A stretch of 37,892 nt of DNA. It comes from UMGS1370 sp963557065. Its GTDB lineage: Bacteria; Bacillota; Clostridia; Lachnospirales; Lachnospiraceae. This document shows positions 32,058-37,892 of this stretch, piece after piece. Location: positions 1-37,892 of the forward strand of contig CAUWCT010000014.1 in NCBI GenBank assembly GCA_963557065.1. Direction: 5' to 3'. The notes under the pieces were generated by a model, which did no database searches, had not been told where the DNA came from, and saw nothing but the letters and a program-made list of their open reading frames with translations. Both the position numbers and the translations under genes were made by a program. Positions within the stretch are counted from its first letter, which is position 1. Every line of letters begins with the position of its first letter.

Positions 32058-33992
32058 TCAAGTGCGGCTGTCTGTTTTTCCTCTTTTGCGCTCCCTCTTT
32101 TCCTGATACATCTTTTCATCGGCAATGTGCAGCAAAGCGTGGTAATCATTTCCATCCATGGGATAAAATGCATATCCCAAAGAAAATTCCAGAGTTTCTT
32201 CTATATCGGGATTGTCTGGCATAAACACTTGGCCCCTCTTTAATTTCAATTCCTCTATTCTTTCTTTTACAGCCTCACAGGAAGGATAGCCGTATAAGAG
32301 AACTGCAAATTCATCCCCTCCAAATCTGGCACAAACTGAATTTTCTCCCATCGCTTCCCTCATGGCATATGCAATTTCCTTTAAATATCCATCCCCCATA
32401 TAATGGCCATACACATCATTGATTTTTTTAAGACCATCTGCATCCAGCATAAGCACTAAGCCGTACCCTATTTTATCTGGATTTTCAAAAATCTCGTCTG
32501 CCTTTTCATTAAATCCTCTGCGGTTGTACAGCGAAGTCAGCGTATCGGTGCTGCTTTGCTCCCGCAGCATATGGATCTCTCCCAACCACAGAGAAACATC
32601 TGCAACATAGTAAGTAATGCTTTGATCGTCTATGATTTTTTCGATGCGCAGGTAAACGGTCTGCCCGTTTTTATCGTATTCACAAATGTATTTTTCCTGT
32701 TTTCCTGTCCGTTTTTCTGTCTCCTCCAGACGCTTTTTCACAAGGTGGTTGATGGTTTCTTCTGATTCGTGGTGCAGATTGTCCATCCCCAGAATGTTTA
32801 ACAGCCGGTCATTCATAAAGGTCCTTTTATAGAAAACATTATACTCGTAAATCCCCAGAGGAACTCCGCTCTTGTCTAATACATAAGACATCTTATTCCA
32901 GTTAATGCGGATGCTTTTCATCAATTCATTAATGTAAAAAATCAATTCATCAAATTCTGTAATCTCGGTTGTCAACGAAATGCTGTTTAAATTTCCTTGT
33001 TCTACTTTTTTAAGTTCTTCTACAATTTTCATAAGGTTGCTGGAAATTTTCCGATTCACATACCATGCAATCAGTCCAATAGCAATGATTGCTGCAACAC
33101 TGATATATGCCAGAACCAATATGGTTGACATAACACTCTCTTTCAGCGGATAACTGGACAGATAAGTTCTGAGCAGAGTATAGTTTCCATAATCCTGCCT
33201 GTACACACAGTACTTTCTCCCATGAAATATATAGTGATACTCATCTGATTTTCTTATATCCCGTCCCTTTTCCACTTCTTCATCCATATTGATCCCTATC
33301 AGGGCCGGTTCTGTGGATGCCACAATCCGGTTTGTGCTTTTTTCTATCACATGAAGAGCGCCTCGAAAATCCAGGGGCATAGACGCGATTAATTTTGCCA
33401 GACTTCTGTCGTTTAGCTCCTTTAGCAGCCGTTCCGGGTTCATGCCAATCTGGACAATCCCGCTTCCGTCTTTCAGCCACACTGCAGCATACTGCATCTC
33501 CTTGCCTTCTGCCGTATTTTCCGTAATTTCCTGACACAGTTTTAAATTGTGGTCTTTTAACATAGGAAGAAAGAATCCTATCTGCTCTCCGGAGTAAAAA
33601 GTGTACCCGTAATACTCTGGATGCGTTCCGAAATAAAGTTCTCCCTCCGGTGTAAAAAAATGCAGTTCATCTACTGCCAGCTTTTCTGCCAGTTGTCTGG
33701 TATGCTCCAAATCTTTTGTAACTTCCGGAAAATGCTCCACAAAATATGCTGCCATCTCCGCCGATTGAATACACTTTTCTGAAAAATCCTGCTTTGCCTG
33801 ATCCAGATCCCTTTTATTCATTGCAATCAGCTGTTTTAATTGTCCAAATGTCTCATAGGAACTTTCCTTTTGACTCTGGTGATGTATATGAAGCTGAAGC
33901 CAGATGTTTACAGGAAAAATAAGCACAAGTAAAACCAGTACCATAATCCTTATCATTCTAGGCAAAGCCTTTTTTATGCTGTTGCGATCCAT
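32058..33992 (-). CDS. membrane-bound diguanylate cyclase (sensor-HAMP-GGDEF)
   Basis: This enzyme makes the second messenger cyclic di-GMP. It has 644 residues: a first helix at about 14-34, an extracytoplasmic Cache-like sensor to about 280, a second helix at about 285-308, a HAMP linker, a PAS-like segment (about 365-460) and a GGDEF domain. The active site reads RFGGDEFAVLL, with GGDEF at 558-562, so it should be active. The inhibitory RxxD site that would stand five residues before it is absent (GENS instead). No EAL domain is present. The start at 33992 (MDRNSIKKAL) is preceded by AAGGGA; six more codons would need a TTG start. Confidence 0.9.
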   Translation of the reverse strand: MDRNSIKKALPRMIRIMVLVLLVLIFPVNIWLQLHIHHQSQKESSYETFGQLKQLIAMNKRDLDQAKQDFSEKCIQSAEMAAYFVEHFPEVTKDLEHTRQLAEKLAVDELHFFTPEGELYFGTHPEYYGYTFYSGEQIGFFLPMLKDHNLKLCQEITENTAEGKEMQYAAVWLKDGSGIVQIGMNPERLLKELNDRSLAKLIASMPLDFRGALHVIEKSTNRIVASTEPALIGINMDEEVEKGRDIRKSDEYHYIFHGRKYCVYRQDYGNYTLLRTYLSSYPLKESVMSTILVLAYISVAAIIAIGLIAWYVNRKISSNLMKIVEELKKVEQGNLNSISLTTEITEFDELIFYINELMKSIRINWNKMSYVLDKSGVPLGIYEYNVFYKRTFMNDRLLNILGMDNLHHESEETINHLVKKRLEETEKRTGKQEKYICEYDKNGQTVYLRIEKIIDDQSITYYVADVSLWLGEIHMLREQSSTDTLTSLYNRRGFNEKADEIFENPDKIGYGLVLMLDADGLKKINDVYGHYMGDGYLKEIAYAMREAMGENSVCARFGGDEFAVLLYGYPSCEAVKERIEELKLKRGQVFMPDNPDIEETLEFSLGYAFYPMDGNDYHALLHIADEKMYQEKRERKRGKTDSRT

Positions 33993-34034
33993 GTCTGTCC
34001 CTTCGTCCAACTTCCTTCACAAATAAGGTAATCA

Positions 34035-34088
34035 TTCAGCCATGCATCTTCCTGCCAGCTGTAAGCAGACAAGAAGCGCATGGCTGAA
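34035..34088. repeat. palindromic repeat, copy B
   Basis: TTCAGCCATGCATCTTC and its near complement GAAGCGCATGGCTGAA bracket a short core (CTGCCAGCTGTAAGCAGACAA). The same outer arms and core occur at 13500-13642 (copy A). The element lies in the 104-base gap between the cyclase start and the hydrolase stop. It is REP-like and non-coding. Confidence 0.8.
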
Positions 34089-34096
34089 GTGTTGCT

Positions 34097-34900
34097 TTAA
34101 ATTCTCTGTTCCATCCAGCGAACTGCGTCTTTTATTACTTCTTCTTTGCAGTATTCATTAAAAATCTCATGGAATAAATTGCCGTAGATCTTCATCTGTT
34201 TATCTTCAGACGCTGCTGTGCGGAAAAACTCATACGTATCTTCTACGCTTACCAGACCGTCTTTTTCTCCATGCAGCATCAGCACAGGATAGGAAAATCC
34301 GGCCTCCTTTTCTTTAAACCACTCCAGTCCGTCACAGATTGCATAGCACAGTCCTGTGGTAAATGTTTGAGTGTTATAGGGGTCCTTTCCATACCAGTCC
34401 ACTACTTCTGCTACAGAACATACGCCGCCGCCCAGCTGATTGGGAAGTTTGATATGGGGGTCCAATCCCTTTTCCACACTTTTTATCAGACTTGCATGGT
34501 CATGGGTCAGCGCGCCGCTGGTAATGATGCCCCGCAGCTTTTTGTCCGGATATTTTACCCCATATAAGGACACCGTAAAGCCGCCCATACTGTGACCTAA
34601 CAGAAATACCGGCACATCCGGATTTTCTGAAATTGCCATATCCACCACTACATTCGTATCATCCAGCAGTTCATTAAAATCGGAATAATAAGTCCTTTCT
34701 CCCTCAGATCTGCCATGACCCCTGTGATCAAACCGGTAAGTTTCAATTCCTGCCTCGTGGAACAGTCCGGCCAGATAATCATATCGCCCCTGATGCTCGC
34801 ACAAACCATGGACAATCACTGCCACAGCCCGTTTTTTCTCCGGAATCTCCTTATTTAAGTACAGTTTCATGCCGTCAAATGAAGTAATCATTTCACCCAT
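34097..34900 (-). CDS. alpha/beta hydrolase, monoacylglycerol lipase/lysophospholipase type
   Basis: This 267-residue serine hydrolase has FDHRGHGRSEG, nucleophile S104 in LGHSMGG, D214 in LHGEKDG and H244 in LFHEI. This triad and the GHGRS motif are typical of monoacylglycerol lipases and lysophospholipases. It has no signal peptide and is cytosolic. AAAGGAGG precedes the ATG at 34900. It is a single gene, divergent from the CcdA-thioredoxin gene. The exact substrate is not readable. Confidence 0.9.
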   Translation of the reverse strand: MGEMITSFDGMKLYLNKEIPEKKRAVAVIVHGLCEHQGRYDYLAGLFHEAGIETYRFDHRGHGRSEGERTYYSDFNELLDDTNVVVDMAISENPDVPVFLLGHSMGGFTVSLYGVKYPDKKLRGIITSGALTHDHASLIKSVEKGLDPHIKLPNQLGGGVCSVAEVVDWYGKDPYNTQTFTTGLCYAICDGLEWFKEKEAGFSYPVLMLHGEKDGLVSVEDTYEFFRTAASEDKQMKIYGNLFHEIFNEYCKEEVIKDAVRWMEQRI

Positions 34901-35064
34901 ACATACATCCTCCTTTTATAACCCCGTTTTATGCAGTAACTTACTTTTTATTATAAATCGTCCCTTTCCTCTAGTCAAACGGATTTTAGGCAAAAGAAAT
35001 AGACTTTTTGTCCTGTTTATGGTAGCATAAAAATCACTATAAATAGAAAAGAAAGGATTTCTTT

Positions 35065-36393
35065 ATGGGTTTTCAAATTGAGACAAATATTTCTGCCCTG
35101 ACTGTATTTATCCAGGGCCTCCTAAGCTTTTTATCCCCTTGCGTTCTCCCGCTGCTTCCTCTGTATCTCAGCTATCTCTCTCTGGGCGCCAAGACAACGG
35201 ATGAAAACGGACAGCCTCATTACAGACAGGGGAAGGTACTGTTCAACACGTTATTCTTTGTAATCGGAATCAGCTTTGCATTCTTCTTACTGGGCATGGG
35301 CGCGAATGCACTGGGCTACTTCTTTTCTGATTATCAGATATGGATTTCCAGAATCGGCGGCACCCTTATTATTCTGTTTGGCCTGTTCCAGTTAGGCATA
35401 TTTAAGTTTCAATTTATGTCATCAGAAAAACGTTTTTCTCTCCAGCTGGACAAGCTGGGAAAAGGCCCTCTTTCCGCGCTTCTTTTGGGATTCACATTTA
35501 GTTTTTCCTGGACTCCCTGTGTTGGTCCGGCGCTGGCTACTGTTTTACTGATGGCCACCAACTCCGGCAGCACTGCCATGGCCTTCCTGTTAATCGGGGT
35601 TTACACAGCCGGTTTTTGCATCCCCTTCCTTTTGGTAGGACTCTTTACTGCCAGACTTTTAGACTTCTTTAAGAAGAACCGGAACGTCGTGGCTTATACT
35701 ACAAAAATCGGCGGCGCTTTAATGATTGTCATGGGACTTTTAATGCTGACCGGATGGCTCAACGGATTTTCTGCAAACCTTGCAGATCCTCCTGCTAAGC
35801 CCCAGGTGACCGAATCTTCTGCCCAGCCAACAGACAGTGAGCCTGAATCCGCTGCTGTCCAGAATGAGAACACTGCTGATTCTGAAAACGCTGTGTCTGA
35901 ACATTCGGGCCCTAACGAGACCGGCCAGGCTCCTGCTGCCCAGGAACTTCCGGATGCACCGGATTTTACCCTGACCGATCAGTACGGCAATACCCACTCT
36001 CTTTCTGACTACAAGGGAAAAACCATCTTTTTGAATTTCTGGGCTACCTGGTGTCCTCCTTGCAAAGCAGAAATGCCGGAAATCCAGTCCCTTTATGAAG
36101 ACTGGGAAGAAAATACCGGGGATCTGGTAGTTCTCGGAGTTGCTGCCCCTAATTCCGGACAGGAAGGCGACATTGCCCACATTACAGAGTTTCTGGATGA
36201 GAATGGCTATACCTTCCCGGTATTAATGGATGAGACCGGAATGCTGTTTTATCAGTTTGGCATCACTGCCTTTCCCACTACTTTTATGATTACAGACGAG
36301 GGAAAGGTCTTTGGCTATGTATCCGGAGGTATTAACCGGGAGATTATGGACAGCATTGTAGAACAGACAATGAACGGCGAGCGAGCCGAATAA
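35065..36393 (+). CDS. CcdA/DsbD membrane domain fused to TlpA-like thioredoxin
   Basis: Residues 1-235 form a six-helix CcdA domain that carries reducing power across the membrane, with its two cysteines C26 (LSPCVLP) and C152 (WTPCVGP). A Ser/Glu/Asn-rich linker of about 55 residues follows. From 295 on is a TlpA/ResA-like thioredoxin domain with active site WATWCPPCK (C330, C333) and the cis-Pro region FPTTFM. The protein is thus a one-chain cytosol-to-surface thiol reductase. AAAGGA lies before the ATG at 35065. It converges with the amidohydrolase gene 18 bases away. Confidence 0.93.
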   Translation: MGFQIETNISALTVFIQGLLSFLSPCVLPLLPLYLSYLSLGAKTTDENGQPHYRQGKVLFNTLFFVIGISFAFFLLGMGANALGYFFSDYQIWISRIGGTLIILFGLFQLGIFKFQFMSSEKRFSLQLDKLGKGPLSALLLGFTFSFSWTPCVGPALATVLLMATNSGSTAMAFLLIGVYTAGFCIPFLLVGLFTARLLDFFKKNRNVVAYTTKIGGALMIVMGLLMLTGWLNGFSANLADPPAKPQVTESSAQPTDSEPESAAVQNENTADSENAVSEHSGPNETGQAPAAQELPDAPDFTLTDQYGNTHSLSDYKGKTIFLNFWATWCPPCKAEMPEIQSLYEDWEENTGDLVVLGVAAPNSGQEGDIAHITEFLDENGYTFPVLMDETGMLFYQFGITAFPTTFMITDEGKVFGYVSGGINREIMDSIVEQTMNGERAE

Positions 36394-36411
36394 ACATGGA
36401 TGATACAGAAC

Positions 36412-37797
36412 CTACTGCGGCAGTTTCATCCCTTTTGGAATGGGGCAGACATAGGTCTTTCCATTCATCATTTCATTAAATTCTGCTCTGGCCTGTTCTC
36501 TGAGTTTCGGATCTTCTGCCAGACGGACACCTGCTGCTGCCAGAGTTTTCGCAGCATAGATCATGCCCTTTAAGCCTATGGAACCGCCGGATGCAGCGGC
36601 AATCTGCCAGCTGTGTCCAGGCGCTCCAAGGCTTGTTGTGGCAAAATTTGCCATGGCAGTGGGGACAATATGTGCCACGTCTCCCACATCTGTAGAAGCA
36701 TAGATAATCCCTTTCTGCATGGGTGCAACTCCTGTGTAAAGCTGGGTATCCGGTTCCAGTTTCATCCTCTTTATCACATTCTGCCGCTGGTTTTCTACTG
36801 GCTCATTCATTTTTTTTGCCCACTTAATTTCTTCTTCACTCCATTCTTCCTGTCCAATTTCTTCCATCGTCTGTTTTAAGACTCCTGTCAGGATTTCATT
36901 GCCCACCATAGGATAACAGCCGCCCATATATTCAATTTCCAGACTGGTTTCTGTCATCATGGCCGCGCCTTGTGCCGCTTTTACCAGACGGTTGTAAACC
37001 TCTTCTACGACTTCTCTGTCCAACGCTCTCACATAGTACCAGACTCCGGCCTTATCCGGCACAATGTTAGGCGCTCCTTCCCCTCCTAAAATTGAATAAT
37101 GAAGACGAACCTGGGGACTTACATGCTCTCTCATAAATTCTGCCGCCATATTCAAAAGCTGAACCGCATCCAATGCACTGCGCCCATTCCAGGGATCGTC
37201 GGCTGCATGGGAAGTTATCCCGGTATAGTGAAATTTTACGCCGCTGCAGGCGCTCATTACCAGATTAGCGGCCTGATTCACTGTTCCCGGATGCCATGTC
37301 AGGGCAAGATCCAGTTCAAAAAAGCAGCCTTCCCTGGCCATAAAAGATTTTCCACACAGCAGTTCTTCTCCTGGGCATCCATAAAATACAACCGTTCCAG
37401 GAAGTCCACTTTCTTCTAATTCTGCTTTCATACCAATGGCTCCCCCGACAGCAGCTGCACCTAAAAGATTGTGTCCGCAGCCATGTCCGCAGGCCCCTTC
37501 TGATACCGGCTCTTTCTGCCCGCTTACTTTCTGGCTTAATCCCGGAAGAGCATCGTATTCTCCTAAAAATCCAATTACCGGATGACCGGCTCCCCACACA
37601 GCACGAATGGCAGTTGGAAGTCCTCCCACTCCAATTTCTACGGAAAATCCCGCCTCTTCTAAGACTTTTACCGTCTTCTCACAGGCAAATGTTTCCTTAA
37701 AAGCAGTCTCCGGATTTTCCCATATTTCTCTGGCCAGGTTTTCCAGAACTTTTCTGTTTTCCTCCACTGCGCTAACTGCAATTACTCCCCTTCTCAT
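36412..37797 (-). CDS. M20-family amidohydrolase, AbgB-like
   Basis: This is a metal-dependent peptidase-like amidohydrolase, closest in look to AbgB, which with AbgA splits p-aminobenzoyl-glutamate. The 461 residues show metal-binding CGHGCGHN (C103, H105, H109), GCPGEE (E144, E145), H169 in LTWHPG and the late APGHSW. The dimerisation segment starts at about 197 (SHAADDPWNGRSALDA). AAGGAGG eight bases before the ATG sets the start. No abgA or abgT gene lies in the window, so a different N-acyl amino-acid substrate is possible. Confidence 0.9.
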   Translation of the reverse strand: MRRGVIAVSAVEENRKVLENLAREIWENPETAFKETFACEKTVKVLEEAGFSVEIGVGGLPTAIRAVWGAGHPVIGFLGEYDALPGLSQKVSGQKEPVSEGACGHGCGHNLLGAAAVGGAIGMKAELEESGLPGTVVFYGCPGEELLCGKSFMAREGCFFELDLALTWHPGTVNQAANLVMSACSGVKFHYTGITSHAADDPWNGRSALDAVQLLNMAAEFMREHVSPQVRLHYSILGGEGAPNIVPDKAGVWYYVRALDREVVEEVYNRLVKAAQGAAMMTETSLEIEYMGGCYPMVGNEILTGVLKQTMEEIGQEEWSEEEIKWAKKMNEPVENQRQNVIKRMKLEPDTQLYTGVAPMQKGIIYASTDVGDVAHIVPTAMANFATTSLGAPGHSWQIAAASGGSIGLKGMIYAAKTLAAAGVRLAEDPKLREQARAEFNEMMNGKTYVCPIPKGMKLPQ

Positions 37798-37822
37798 GCG
37801 TTTTTCCTCCTTCAGTTTTATT

Positions 37823-37836
37823 GTAACAGTTCAGCC
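37823..37836. repeat. 14-base match to the left end of palindromic copy A
   Basis: GTAACAGTTCAGCC here is identical to 13496-13509, the left flank and arm of copy A. The rest of the repeat is not seen before the window ends at 37892, so this is a fragment or chance match. Confidence 0.3.
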
Positions 37837-37854
37837 TTCAATGTCATTTAGTTA

Positions 37855-37882
37855 ATTTTATATCCATATGGTTAGATTCCAA
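37855..37882 (-). promoter_or_regulatory. possible promoter of the amidohydrolase gene
   Basis: On the minus strand, TTGGAA (37877-37882) and TAAAAT (37855-37860) are 16 bases apart, about 58 bases before the start codon. Both boxes are imperfect. Confidence 0.4.
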
Positions 37883-37892
37883 AAAGTAGGGG

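Overview
The window looks like a low-to-mid GC Firmicutes chromosome, most likely a gut Lachnospiraceae (Clostridia). The reasons are the clostridial rnfCDGEAB order, a YesM/YesN-type two-component pair beside a sugar ABC permease, strong AGGAGG ribosome sites throughout, TTGnnn-17-TATAAT promoters, and a J-domain/TPR protein of the kind seen in that family. The genus cannot be fixed from sequence alone. Almost all genes lie on the minus strand.

Layout. (1) 1-4221: the last gene of a sugar ABC importer meets a histidine kinase/AraC-type response regulator operon tail to tail. (2) 4253-7632: a 165-bp palindromic element, a YafQ-like toxin with its antitoxin, and a large J-domain/TPR protein. 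(3) 7839-13794: an AT-rich array of small unrelated proteins, including one with ankyrin repeats, with no toxin gene in sight. This resembles an orphan immunity-gene array. Several members carry 3' frameshifts or survive only as fragments, and the array ends at a nested palindromic repeat that seems to have broken a gene. (4) 13850-14110: a gene-free stretch with a promoter, a long closing stem, inner hairpins and a terminator, which is my best candidate for an unannotated structured RNA. (5) 14255-19340: the full Rnf ferredoxin:NAD+ oxidoreductase operon behind a clear promoter. A secreted FMN-binding-like protein is transcribed divergently from it.

(6) 20367-24503: a marR gene with a heterodimeric ABC exporter, operator-like repeats and terminators. 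(7) 24705-27133: a secreted CAP-domain protein, a palindrome, a hypothetical protein and a four-helix membrane protein. (8) 27130-30386: a GH88 unsaturated glucuronyl hydrolase and a DUF2264 protein behind a 23-bp palindrome, probably a small uronic-acid polysaccharide module. (9) 30505-37797: a MATE transporter, a membrane-bound diguanylate cyclase, an alpha/beta hydrolase, a CcdA-thioredoxin fusion and an AbgB-like M20 amidohydrolase.

How they fit together: Rnf supplies membrane energy coupling between ferredoxin and NAD+. The sugar ABC/YesMN and GH88/DUF2264 loci are separate carbohydrate acquisition functions. The 8-13.5 kb region is the accessory, fast-decaying part. Many starts have been moved from the longest open frame to the position supported by a ribosome site. 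All functional names rest on motif recognition by eye; no database search was run.
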